Shown here in pieces: positions 11,511 through 23,538 of a stretch of 64,000 nucleotides of DNA. Every line of letters starts with the position of its first letter. Positions within the stretch are counted from its first letter, which is position 1. Source of the DNA: Torymus aiolomorphi (Eukaryota > Arthropoda > Insecta > Hymenoptera > Torymidae); contig CM070876.1 in assembly GCA_036365515.1 (NCBI GenBank), positions 99,280,150 to 99,344,149 of the forward strand. The letters are read 5' to 3'. The translations under genes were made by a program, and so were the position numbers. The notes under the pieces are model-generated. The model saw only the letters and a list, made by a program, of their open reading frames with translations. It was not told where the DNA came from and did no database searches.

Positions 11511-14500
11511 GTAATAAATCAATTTTCGTAATTTTTGGTATTCAAACTAAGGAAATTTCTATTTGTTTCATAGTATTATCAATATAAAGTAGGTTTAAGA
11601 TAGAAATGCTCGTTTTTACCAATATTTTCGAATACATCGTGAAAAATACCTGTTATTACCTATATTTTTATAGCAGATAGTGCAGAGTGCGTGGAACCCT
11701 ACAAAAAACGAGGAAAACCATGATTTACACTATTTTTTGTTCTTAAGGGGATGCCTTACTCGTACTATTACCGACCGAGCAATTCACACAGTTTCAAGCT
11801 GATTAAAAATAAAATACGTCGAATCACAAAAAATCAACAGAACACTCTTCTGTGTTTTTTAACGTTCTATCATCCAGTCAAAGTTTGGAGTCGAAATATC
11901 AAGCCGTTTTTTCAAAAACTTTGAACGAAATTAAATTTAATTTCTGGATGATAGAACGTTAAAAAACACAGAAGAGTGTTCTCTTGATTTTTTGTGATTC
12001 GACGTATTTTATTTTTAATCAGCTTGAAACTGTGTGAATTGCTCGGTCGGTAATAGTACGAGTAAGGCATCCCCTTAAGGAGCTGGAAAATAAGTTTTAT
12101 ACTAAATATGCCTGTTCTTACGAATATTTACCTAGTTTATGGTGAAATGTGAGTGGAATCCTGTAAAAAACGTGGAAAACCATGATTTCAAGTACTTTTT
12201 GCTCTTAATGAGCTGGAAATTAAAATTTATACCAAATATGCCAGTTTTTTCGAATATTTAGCTATTATATGGTGAATTGTGCGTGGAATCCTCCAGAAAA
12301 CAGGGAAAAAAATTATTATCAGTACTTTTGGTATTCAAATGCAGGAAATTTTGATTTGGTTCGTTGTTTATCTCTAAATAACGTAGGTTTATGATAGAAA
12401 TGACTGTTTTTACCAATATTTTCCTGAAATATGGTGAAAAGTTCGTGGAATCCTGCAAAAAAAAGAGAAACCACGATTATCTGTACTTCTTCTACTTAAT
12501 AAGATGGAAATATGCATTCTTATCATGGTTTTCCTCAAAATAATGTAGTTTTATACTAAATATGATTGTTTTTACCAATATTTAGATTGTATATGGTGAA
12601 ATGTTCGTGGAATCCTGCAAAAAACTTGCTATAAATTGATTTTCGTAATGTTTGTTATTGAAACGAAGGAAAATTCGATTTGGTTCATAGTTTTTATCAA
12701 TATAAAGTAGGTTTATGATAGAAATGCTTGTTTTTACCAATATTTTTCTAATATATGGTGAAAAATGTCTGTCATTACCTACATTTTCCTAGTATATAGT
12801 GCAGAGTGCGTGGAACCCTACAAAAAACGGGGAAAACCATGATTTAAAAAATTTTTTGCTCTTAAGGAACTAGAAAATAAGTTTTATACTAAATATGCCT
12901 GTTTTTACGAATATTTACCTAGTATATGGTGAAATGTGCGTGGGATCCTGTAGAAAACAGGGAAAAAAGTTATTTTCAGTGCTTTTGGTATTCAAACGCA
13001 GGAAATTTTGACTTGGATCGTTGTTTTTCTCTAAATAACGTAGCTTTATGATAGAAATGATTGTTTTTAGCAATATTTTACTAAAATATGGCGCAAAGTG
13101 CGTGGAATCCTGCAAAAAAAGAGAAACCATGATTATCTGTACTTTGTGTACTTATTAAGGTGGAAATATGCATTCTTATCATTGTTTTCCTCAAAATAAT
13201 GTAGTTTCATACTAAATATGCCTGTTTTTACCAATATTTACGTAGAATATGGTGAAATCTGCGTGGAATCCTGCAAAAAACTGGTAATAAATCAATTCTC
13301 GTAATTTTTGGTATTCAAACTAAGGAAATTTCTATTTGTTTCATAGTTTTATCATTATAAAGTAGGTTTATGATAGAAATGCTTGTTTTTACCAATATTT
13401 TTCTAATACATCGTGAAAAATGCCTGTTATTACCTATATTCTCATAGTAGATAGTGCAGACTGCGTGGAACCCTACAAGAAACGAGGAAAACCATGATTT
13501 AAACTATTTTTTGCTCTTAAGGAGCTGGAAAATAAGTTTTATACTAAATATCCCTGTTTTTACGAATATTTACCTAGTATTTGGTGAAATGTGAGCGGAA
13601 TCCTGTAAAAAACGTGGAAAACCATGATTTAAAGTACTTTTTGCTCCTATTGAGCTGGAAATTAAGTTTTATACTAAATATGCCAGTTTTTTCCAATATT
13701 TACCTAGTATATGGCAAAATGTGCGTGAAATCCTGCAGAAAACGGGGAAAAAATTTATTTTTTGTACTTTTTGGTATTCAAACGCACCAAATTTCGATTT
13801 GGTTCGTTGGTTTTCTCTAAATAACGTAGGTTTATGATAGTAACGATTGTTTTTACCAATATTTTCCTAAAATATGGCGTAAAGTGCGTGGAATCCAGCA
13901 AAAAAAAGAGAAACCATTATTATCTGTACTTTTTGTAATTAATAAGATTGAAATATGAATTCTTATCATTGTTTTCCTCAAAATAATGTATTTTTATACT
14001 AAATATGACTGTTTTACCAATATTTAGCTTGTACATGGTGAAATGTGCGTGAAATCCTGGAAAAAACTGGTAAAAAATTGATTTTCGTAATTTTGGTATT
14101 GAAACGAAGGAAATTTCGATTTGGTTCATAGTTTTTATCAAAATAAAGTAGGTTTATTATAGAAATGCTTGTTTTTACCAATATTTTTCTAATATATGGT
14201 GAAAAATGCCTGTTATTACCTATAGTTTCCTAGTATATGGTGAAGAGTGCGTGGAATCCTGCAAAAGCGGGGAAAACCATGATTTAAAGTATTTTTGCTC
14301 TTAATGAGCTGGTAAATAAGTTTTATACTAAATATGCTTGTTTTTACCAATATTTACCTAGTATATGGTGAAATGTGAGTGGAATCCTGAAAAAAACGTG
14401 GAAAACCATGATTTAAAGTACTTTTTGCTCTTATTGAGCTGGAAATTAAGTTTTATACTAAATATGCCAGTTTTTTCCAATAGTTACCTAGTATATTGCG

Positions 14501-16406
14501 AATTGTGCGTGGAATCCTCAAGAAAACAGGGCAAAAATTTTTTTTGTACTTTTCCTTGTTCAAACGCAGGGAATTTCGATTTGGTTCGTTGTTTTTCTCT
14601 AAATAACGTAGGTTTATGATAGAAATGATTGTTTTTATTAATATTTTCCTAAAATATGGCGAAAAGTGCGTGGTATCCTGCAAAAAAAAGAGAAACCATG
14701 ATTATCTGTACTTTTTCTACTTAATAAGATAGAAATATGCATTCTTTTCATGTTTTTCCTCAAAATAATGTATTTTTATACTAAATATGCCTGTTTTTAC
14801 CAATATTTACCTTGTACATGATGAAATGTGCGTGGAATCCTGGAAAAAACTGGTAAAAAATTGATTTTCGTAATTTTTGGTATTGAAACAAAGGAAATTT
14901 CGATTTGGTTCATAGTCTTATCAAAATAAAGTAGGTTTATGATGGTAAGGCTTGTTTTTACCAATATTTTTCTAATATATGGTGAAAAATGCCTGTTATT
15001 ACCTATATTTTCCTAGTATGTTGTGAAGAGTGCGTGGAATCCTGCAAAAGCGGGGAAAACCATGATTTGAAGTATTTTTTGCTCTTAATGAGCTGGAAAT
15101 TAAGTTTTATACTAAATATGCCAGTTTTTTCCAATATTTACCTAGTATATGGTGAAATGTGAGTGGAATCCTCATGAAAACAGGGAAAAAAATTATTTTT
15201 GTACTTTACCTTATTCAAACGCAGGAAATTTCGATTTGATTTGTTGTTTCTCACTCAATAACGTAGGTTTATGATAGAAATTATTGTTTTTATTAATATT
15301 TTACTAAAATATGGCGAAAAGTGCGTGGAATCCTGCAAAAAAAAGAGAAACCATGATTATCTGTACTTTTTGTACTTAATAAGATGGCAATATGCATTCG
15401 TATCATTGTTTTCCTCAAAATAATGTATTTTTATACTAAATATGCCTGTTTCGACCAATATTTACCTTTTATATTGTGAAATGTGCGTGGAATCCTGCAA
15501 AAAACTGGTAAAAAATTGATTTTCGTAATTTTTGGTATTCAAACGAAGGAAATTTCGATTTGGTTTATAGTTTTTATCAAAATAAAGTAGGTTTGGGATA
15601 GAAATGCTTGTTTTTACCAATATTTTTCTAATATATGGTGAAAAATGCCTGTTATTACATATATTTTCCTAGTATATAGTGAAAAGTGCGTGGAATCTTA
15701 CAAAAACGGGGAAAGCCATGATTTAAAGTATTTTTTTAATGAGCTGGAAAATAATTTTATACTAAATATGCCTGTTTTTACCAATATTTACCTAGTATAT
15801 GGTGAAATGTGAGCGGCATCCTGCAAAAAACGGGGAAAATCATGATTTAAAGTACATTTTGGTATTCAAACGCAGGAAATTTCGATATGGTTCGTTGTTT
15901 TTCTATAAATAACGTAGGTTTATAAAAGAAAAGACTGTTTTTACCAATATTTTCCTAAAATATGGTGAAAAGTCCGTGGAATCCTCCAAAAAAAACCATG
16001 ATTATCTGTACTTTTTGTACTTAATAAGATGGAAATATGCATTCTTATTATTGTTTTCCTCAAAATAACGTAGTTTTATACTAAATATGCCTGATTTTAC
16101 CAATATTTACCTAATATATGCTGAAAAGTACGTGGAATCCTGCACAAAACGAAAAAAAAATGATTTTCCGTATTTCTTGCCAATTAGATGCAGGGAATTT
16201 TGATTTTGTTCGTTGTTTTTCTCAAAATAACGTAGGTTTATGCTAGTAATGATTGTTTTCACCAATATTTTCCTAATATATGGTGAAAAATGCGTGTTTT
16301 ATTTTCTTGTATCTGGTGAAAAGTGCGTGGAATCTTCCAAAAAACGGGGAAAACCATGATTTAAAGTACATTTTGCTCTTAATGAGCTAAAAAATAAGTT
16401 TTATAC
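11511..16406 (+). repeat. Satellite block C (interrupted by a MITE)
   Basis: Same satellite, another subfamily: monomers read 'gcgtggaatcctgcaaaaaa', 'gctcttaatgagctggaaa', 'aagttttatactaaatatg'. The block is interrupted by the TTAA hairpin element at 11747-12074 and ends at the left end of the first Tc5-like transposon. No other gene or element is seen. Confidence 0.9.
11747..12074. mobile_element. TTAA-flanked hairpin MITE (328 bp)
   Basis: The element begins GGGGATGCCTTACTCG and ends with the reverse complement. It is flanked on both sides by TTAA (11743-11746 and 12075-12078), which matches the TTAA inside the satellite motif GCTCTTAATGAGC. The left arm (11747-11877) and right arm (11943-12074) are inverted copies about 131 bp long; I find one clear mismatch in the part compared base by base. 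The central loop is ~65 bp. It has no coding capacity. The TTAA duplication is known from piggyBac and Kolobok superfamilies; the GG start is more like Kolobok than the CCY start of piggyBac, but this is weak. The near identity of the arms suggests a recent insertion. Confidence 0.92.
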
Positions 16407-16409
16407 TTC

Positions 16410-18064
16410 CAAGGAAGGACCAAGGAGTGCGGGTCCTGGATTTTCATGACACCAGGTCTAAGAGGCTTCTTTTATCATAAAAAGGGGCTGTGTCAAGATT
16501 TTTAGGCCAATGGGCTTCCTGTGAAAAGATACAGCTATGGGAAATTTCAAATTTTAGCTGTTTTTGCTTATTTTATGATTTCACACCGATGATTGCATTC
16601 AAACATATCCCCATCACTTTATATCTATCTATTCACTCTCTTGCCACCTTAAATATGATAAATACATGTTGGTTTTCAACTACAACTGTTTCATATATTG
16701 CTTTTTATTTATTAGCAGGAATTTAACATCCAGATCCAGTGAAAAATAGAAATATATACATAATTCATCACAACCGTCTACTTTTCCGAAATAATCTTTA
16801 ATCAACATTGGAATTATTTTTTTATGTTATTCTATCTCTTTATAATTACATCTAATTATAAATAATATGCCACTTTAATATTAATGATTTTATATAGGCA
16901 TAAATAATTAATTTTTTCGATAGAGTACAGAAGTTGGAAACTATCCATTAAAATTAGCATTCAGAAAGGTACATATACATTTTCATAATTGACATAATAA
17001 TATAATATTACTTGAAATTTATTTTACTTACATTATTTGTATAACATTCACCTTGAGGGAATAAAATATATCTGACAGCCGAAGTCCAATAAATATTTTG
17101 AGAGGTTAGTTGTAATACTGAAATGATATTAATCATTTTCACTTGAATAACTTTTCAGACACATAATTCATCACAACCGTCTATTTTTCCCAAATGATCT
17201 TTAAACAACAACAGAATCATATTTCTTTATCTTATTCCATCTCTTTATACTTACATCTAGTTATAAATAATATGCCACTTTAATATTAATGATTTGATGT
17301 GGGAATAAATAATTAATTTTTCCAATAAAGTACTGACACTATCCATTAAAATTAGCGTTCAGAAAGCTACATATATATTTTCCTAATTGACATAATAATT
17401 GAATAATTACTTGAAATTTATTTTACTTATATTATTTGTCTCACATTCACCTTTTGGAAATAAAATATATCTCACATGCGTAGTCCAATAAATATTTTAC
17501 GAGATTATATTAATTATTTTCACTTGAATAACTTTTCAGACTCATAATTCATATTATATATCTTTTTAATATATTTGAATAACATTACTTCTATCATATT
17601 CATCTCTTATGTCTTAATATTACTTTAGATCTTTAAACCAATATTGATGAAGTCTGCAATAAATTACATATTTATTTCTTCTCATGGCTCATTTGTATAC
17701 CTGAAATAAGATAGTCGTACACAAAGCTTAATTCTTAACTTTTTAGATACTGTTACTTATATAATTTTGAACAAAAAAAAAACTTATCTGACAGCTTTCA
17801 TTCAATAACGTTTTAATGGACTACATTATCCTTTCATCTGTGGACAACATCTCAGACTCATCAAACAATTTAGGTATTTGTATAAAAAAGAACCTTTTAA
17901 AAAATCTTGTATTAAAAAAACATATACCATATGCAATCTACTTACATACATTATTATGTTATAGTGTTGCTATTATTGTCAGCTGTTAGGTAAATAGTTA
18001 TAGATGGGTCTCGTTTTTATAGCTTAAGCTACTTCTACAATGGTTGAAATATCGTTCAAGGATA
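16410..18064 (+). repeat. Left terminal inverted repeat of Tc5-like element 1
   Basis: Inverted copy of 23539-25196. The arm contains two tandem ~403-bp subrepeats: 'taattcatcacaaccgtcta' begins at 16761 and again at 17164. The inner end is at 'caatggttgaaatatcgttc', beyond which the two halves of the element no longer match. AT-rich, with no gene. Confidence 0.9.
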
Positions 18065-18580
18065 ATAGAAAAATACGAGTTTTAATTATTTTTTCATACC
18101 GCTCTTTTCAATAAATTAGAAGTTTTGGTAACATATTTCATTTATTCTAATTTCTATAAAAATAATTTCCAATAGTAAAAGTGTGTTAATACAGGGCATG
18201 TACTCTATAAATATAATCCTTGGATAATTCTTTGAATGATTTTTCATTGGATTTTTTTAGTCAGTCATAATATTTTTTTAATAATGATAAAAAGTTTAAT
18301 AATTTTTTAATAGAAAATAACTTATAGACAAGAAAATAAACATGTGAATCAAATTGTTAAATATTAATTTTTCAAATTGATGCATCTATATTTTTATTAC
18401 TTTTGTTTATTAAATTAGTAAGTTATTTTCGATTTTTAATTTAAATTTATGAAATATAATGTGACATATAAATAAATTATGTCGGAAAGAAAATTTTATT
18501 TAAACTAGATTTGTGTTATTAGAATATTATTTACAAATTTTTATACATTTTTACTTTTAATCGCAATAATCACAATTTAT
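18065..18580. other. AT-rich non-coding interior of Tc5-like element 1
   Basis: Very AT-rich sequence between the left inverted repeat and the nested solo LTR. I see no open frame, RNA gene or repeat of note here. Confidence 0.6.
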
Positions 18581-18584
18581 TCCT

Positions 18585-19646
18585 TGTAACGCGTGTCTAG
18601 CCGCGATTCTAATCTACCGCGCGAAGGTAGTGAGCGCGCGCGCGCAACTCCTGCGCAGCCGAATCGAGGCGCGCCGCGCGTAACGAATCGGTCTCGCGAC
18701 GCGTAAAATGCCCGTCATCCGTCGCGAAGCTGCTAACCTGTTCCCGCGAGAAAAGGGAGCCATCTTCGTGTCTGCCGTCGCGCAAGTAGCATCTCCTCCG
18801 TGTCTTCGTGAGTGACTTCGTCCGCGCCCTCCTATCGTTTTTTGTAAACGCCGCGTGTATAGTGTTGGTGCCGAGCGGAGTGCATACGCGTATAAGAGGA
18901 ACAGAGAGAGAGAGAGAGCGAACACGAGACAGCGAGAGAGGAGCCGGCAGCCAGCCGCCTGCCGACCCCGTACAGCGAGTAGGAGAGAGAGAGAGAGACA
19001 CAGCGCACAAATACTGTGCTAGCGGGCGTGAGCGAGAGAGAGTCGTGTGCACCGACTGCTCCTTAAAGTAAGTCTTATACTCTCATCTCTCGCGTAATTA
19101 ATGTAAAGGCTCGCACGGAAATCGCCCCGTGCAAGCTTTCCGTACCGTGTACGTGCGGGTGTATATCAGCCCGCCGTACTTTAACACCGCGCGCGATATT
19201 AGCAGCTTCGCCGCGCTCTGTAACGTTCGCGCGTTTGAATATTAACGGTCGCGCGCGAACTAACAATTTGTCTAATAAGCACGTGCGTTGTGTATGTAAA
19301 TGTTTATTTGGTTTTAATATATTGTGATATCTAGTTACTCGTCGCGTTGTTCATTACAACCTGTCCTTCTCCCGAATACCGCCGCCTCCGCGGGAAAACG
19401 ACTCCGCCGGTCGTTTTCATATCTGAGCATAGCGGCCGCGCGCTTTACTCTTCAAGCGCGCGCTTTTCACTCAGCGATCCAAATAGTTGGAAAGCGAAGT
19501 TCGCGTGAGAGCTTCGCGTTGTTTTCGGGATTCCAGGAGCGGATCCCCGGGCAAGTCATTTTAGTCTGACACCCGCGGCACCGTGTTCTAGGGCATCGCT
19601 GGCCTGTGGCTTGTTGGGATTTTCCCCCACTAGCCATCCCGTTACA
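18585..19646 (+). mobile_element. GC-rich solo LTR nested in Tc5-like element 1
   Basis: A CpG-rich island with sharp edges in AT-rich DNA. It starts TGTAACG and ends CGTTACA, short inverted termini of the TG...CA type, and is flanked by TCCT on both sides (18581-18584 and 19647-19650), a 4-bp target duplication typical of Ty3/gypsy or BEL/Pao integration. It contains GAGAGAGA tracts (~18905-19050) that could bind GAGA-type factors, and a good splice-donor-like GTAAGT at about 19069. No internal retrotransposon sequence is present, so it is a solo LTR left by recombination. Open frames across it are a by-product of GC-richness and I do not call them genes. Strand is arbitrary. Confidence 0.8.
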
Positions 19647-19677
19647 TCCTAAATATTTGCATATTTCCACATTTAAA

Positions 19678-21062
19678 TTAACGACTGTATTGAGAACAAT
19701 CTTTTGGGTGGTAGTTATCATAAAAACAATTAAAACATAAATATTGTCTGCACCATGAACATCTTATAAAGCAAATTTTTTGGCAATCGTTTAGTTCATA
19801 TTTCTTTTTCAAGTATTCAGGAGCAAAACAAACTTGATTAACATTAAAGAAAACTTTCCTTCTTGATATCAATTTAGAAGCATACCAAGCGTACTCCAAC
19901 ATTTCTTGAAAGATTGGGGCTGATAATTGGTTATGAACTAAACTATGAATTTTGACAGCATCAGCTCTTGTATTGATTTGTCGATCTTCTGAAAGTACAG
20001 TTGTACAATTTTGAATTTTTTTAATAAAATTTTTAACCTGCCTGAAGTAATACACATCGCAAGGTTGAGCATAAGGAGTACAGCCAGCTGGGATAATTTT
20101 AATCTCGTTATTGAAGCCAAATTCATCTAATTTTTCTGAAAGCGTTTTATTACTTTGGCCACCCCAACTATCCGCAATAAGGAGAAAATCTTCTTGTACA
20201 CAAGGCTTCAGAATAGAGTCCAAGTAAACTTTCACTATTTCTGATGTAAGCTTGCCTGACTTCGAACAAGTTACGTACACATTCCCAAATGCATTTACCA
20301 TCTTGTCAACATCCTTTTGTACCACTGTTCCAAATAATCCTTTAGGTTCTTGTAAGCAAATGAATACCTTGTCCAAAAGTTTCCGAGAAACAGTTATTGA
20401 ATACTGTACAGTATAACTATGTGTAACCTTATTTAAATCCCCAATAAAAACATCTATAAGTTTTGAACCTTTGATACTTAATGTTCTTTGTACGTTCATT
20501 CGATACTCACATCCACTTTGATCCGTGTTTATAACAAAATCTAAATTATACTTTGGTATAAGTGAGGCGCATTCAGTTTGAAAATCATTTGCTGTTTGGA
20601 GCAGGTCTTCTACAGATTTATTTTCTTTTGGCTTTATATATCTTGTTACTTTCCTCATTGGAATTCGATACTTATTTTTAAAATTAATAAGCCATGATCT
20701 TGAAGCATTAAATTGAAAATTTTCTGAGAGAAATTGAAGAACTGCTTGCATTGCCCATACTTGCAAGTCTTTTGTGAAAACAGGTTTTCCACTTTGACGG
20801 CTTTCCTTAAATCTCTCATAGGTCCATGTATTGATAAAATTATATTTGCCATATACGGTTCCACCATTCTCTATGTGTTTCTTCCAAAGAGTCAAATCAT
20901 CTAATCTAGTTAGCCTTTGACCTCCATTTTTTTGTATTGTTGATAATTTCCAATTAAGATGCTCTCGATGTAAATTACATACTTTTATTTTATAATCAAG
21001 TGGAATGTGGTTTATCGCTTGCTGTGGTGACAGTTCATATGAACTTGGAGTAGATTGATCCT
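19678..21062 (-). CDS. Tc5/pogo-type DDE transposase, main exon
   Basis: Open on the minus strand from about 21062 to the stop at 19678. In the 405-residue stretch counted from 20895, the catalytic acids are in NTDQSG (D125), LLIADSWGGQ (D242) and AQPCDVYYF (D280), giving DD37D. This matches pogo/Tigger-type DDE_1 transposases (N-D-x-S-G, D-x(3)-G-H/Q, Q-P-x-D). N-terminal to it is a helix-turn-helix-like region (YKIKVCNLHREHLNW, then TKDLQVWAMQ), as in CENP-B/pogo proteins. A C-terminal cysteine cluster (C371, C375, C379, C382, C387, C390, H396) looks like a zinc-binding module. No ATG opens the frame; a TGA lies just upstream of 21062 next to a possible splice acceptor, so I infer an upstream exon at 21530-21860. 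It is intact apart from that question. The decayed homologue at 43525-45204 confirms the conserved blocks. Confidence 0.78.
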
Positions 21063-21529
21063 CTCAACTGGCATTGGTAATATTATTACCTAAAAATAAT
21101 ATAAAAGAAATTCTTAAAATTGGAATCATGTTATGCTAACCCAAACTAAAAATTTATTGCTCAAGTTTGTTTGGTTTTGTTTGTTTTAGAGCACATAAAA
21201 ATGAAAATAAAAAATTGTATTTATTTATAAACTTTTATTAAAACTTATAGTAATCTTTTAGAAAAAATTATGAAATTTTAGAATTAATTAAGAGTCTAAA
21301 TATCTAATGCTTAAAAAATAATAAACATGACCAAATATAAAAGAATTAGTGAAAATAACAAATATATTGGGATATTTTTATTCATGTTTTCTGATACATA
21401 GATAACTAAATAAATAATATTATACAAGACCTACACAAAGGCAACATTATTTTCCTTGGTAGTATTTACATATGTAAGTTTGTAAATTTTTAAAGTGCTA
21501 TAATATTCTTAGATTTTATTTAATCTTAC

Positions 21530-21860
21530 TTCCAGTTAACTGTTCACTTTCTTGAATATCCCTTGTAAGAGCTAGTTCATCCGCATCAAGGCTTTCAATG
21601 TTCTCTTCAATGTTTTCTTCATGAAGAAATAGCATTTCCTCTGCAATAAAACACATTTCTTTTGACATTTTAATAATAGACTTTGCCAAATAATTTCCAA
21701 AAGTCAGAGCTTCTCCTGTAGAATATTTTTCACTGTGCAGTTCATTTATAAAATTAAGACGTGTCAATAATTCTACACAATTGAATATACTATATGTTAA
21801 TAATTGTTTTTGAGTTTGTGATAGCAAATCACAATTATCACCTGGTTCATCCATAATCAA
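21530..21860 (-). CDS. Probable first exon of the Tc5-like transposase
   Basis: ATG at 21860 begins a 114-codon open frame, acidic towards its end (EENIEENIESLDADELALTRD). It would stop at 21516, but a donor-like GTAAGA begins at 21529. Splicing from 21530 to an acceptor AG at 21063-21064 keeps the frame into the transposase exon. The homologous gene in the second Tc5-like element also has an acidic N-terminal region before its DNA-binding part, without a visible intron. The splice sites are predicted by eye; an alternative is that this ORF is a separate small protein. Confidence 0.45.
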
Positions 21861-22006
21861 TTGATAATTTTTAAAACTTGAATTTCACTATATTTATATT
21901 TCACCAAATCTAATGTATAGTACAGAATATACGAACAAGTTCTGTGTTTTGCCTCCGTTTTGTCCCTAATCTATGGTACTCCGGGACACATGGCCAATAT
22001 GAGAAC

Positions 22007-23247
22007 CAGGGTTGGTTTCACCAAAACTCTACGCTCATAGTTTCTGATTGAAGGATGGGTGGCGCCGCACGACGACTTAATCAGGAAATTGACGTTCGAA
22101 GTGTTTCAGCTTTTTTTTAGAAGCGTGATTGCGAGAATTAATCCAGATATTTAAGATTTACCAATTTCAATGATTGTATACGAGCTATACATATATTATT
22201 ATTAGATATATATTATTAGATAGACATGTATTATTGTTTTTATTATGAAATTAATAATTTTTTTCTAATTTTCAATTATAACGTCGGAAACTAAAGCGAG
22301 AATAGTAAGTTGAGCCTGAACGGACATAGAGCAAAGTTAAGTAGACGAAAACTCCTATTCGTAATAACCTGCACTTAAGCACGGTAAACGCTTTACTACA
22401 AGCCAGTTAATGCATTAAGAATTCGTGGAATTGCACCAATTTCGAATTCAGGGAACTAATGTTGAATTTGTTAACACAGCCTCAAAATGTTGAAAATGCT
22501 GATAATATTCCTATTATATAAATAAAAAATATTATTGTTACGAAAAACTAGCATTTTTAATACTTGATTTTTTACACTCTCAAAAGTTTTATCCCTATTT
22601 TACACGAAAATTGTGTAAAATATGAATGTCCCTATTTTAAACAGTCATTCGTGTACAAATAATTTTGTAAAATCGAAACTATAAGCCCATGAATTCATGC
22701 ATATTTTACACAAAATTGGTAACAGTGTATAATGGAAAATCAGAAAAAAATGATTATTTTAACAATAAAAAATATGTAGGCATCCTCCTGTTCTATTTAT
22801 CTCGTATACAATCATTGAAATACGTAAATCTGATTGAATTCACGCAATCACGCCTCTAAAAAACAGCTGAAAGAATTCGCGCTTCTTGAGAATTCGTCAA
22901 CAATCGAACTGACACTCGGCATACTCGGAAAATTCGATATACTAATAATCTCTAAATTGTGTCAATAACAACAACAAGAAAGAAAACGTATCCGCGGATG
23001 TCTAACTCTGGTTCTCGTTCATGTACGCTATACGTATATAGTAGAAGCAACCAAAGGCTCTCAAAGGGGATGACCTTGCGGTCACCTTCCTGGGGGCCCG
23101 GGGTGAGGGGCCACGCTGCCCCTCGCTTTACGCCACTACCTTATACAAGTAAGGGGAACGCCGAGTCGGGCGAACAAACTCGACTTGGTTCTCACCAGTC
23201 CTTCAGTCACGAACTATGAGTGTAGAGTTTTAGTGAAACCAACCCTG
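22007..23247. mobile_element. hAT-like non-autonomous element nested in Tc5-like element 1
   Basis: The ends read CAGGGTTGGTTTCAC on the left and the reverse complement of CAGGGTTGGTTTCACTAAAA on the right. Perfect 8-bp duplications ATGAGAAC lie at 21999-22006 and 23248-23255, as expected of hAT superfamily transposition. Further inverted similarity links about 22105-22200 with about 22795-22890 (sharing 'tttcaatgattgtatacga'). There is no transposase. The right half holds about 240 bp of GC-rich sequence (22960-23195) absent from the left arm, perhaps a later insertion. Confidence 0.85.
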
Positions 23248-23538
23248 ATGAGAACGGTTCTAAAGAACTTATAGCTATTGTAGAAACACATCTTTTCAAG
23301 GCTTGTCTCCTATTGGATAGTCTTTGTACTTGTATCTGTTTCTTTTCCCTGTAACGGGCCGAGCGTGTCAATCTTCTGCTGTGGGTCCCGAGTATTCTAG
23401 AGCACAGAAGTCGTAAAAAGATTCTTTCTACAGAGCACACAAAGCCCAGAACCTATATAGCTCAAGGGTTACAAAAAAAGCCCAGTGCCAGAAGAATAAA
23501 ATGCGAAGCCCAGTGTGGCAGTATGCAGACAATTTCTC

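Noticed and set aside
18609..19569. Overlapping GC-rich open frames of 80-147 codons
   Set aside because: They lie within the solo LTR, are Arg/Ser-rich on both strands as expected from CpG-rich DNA, and have no motif.
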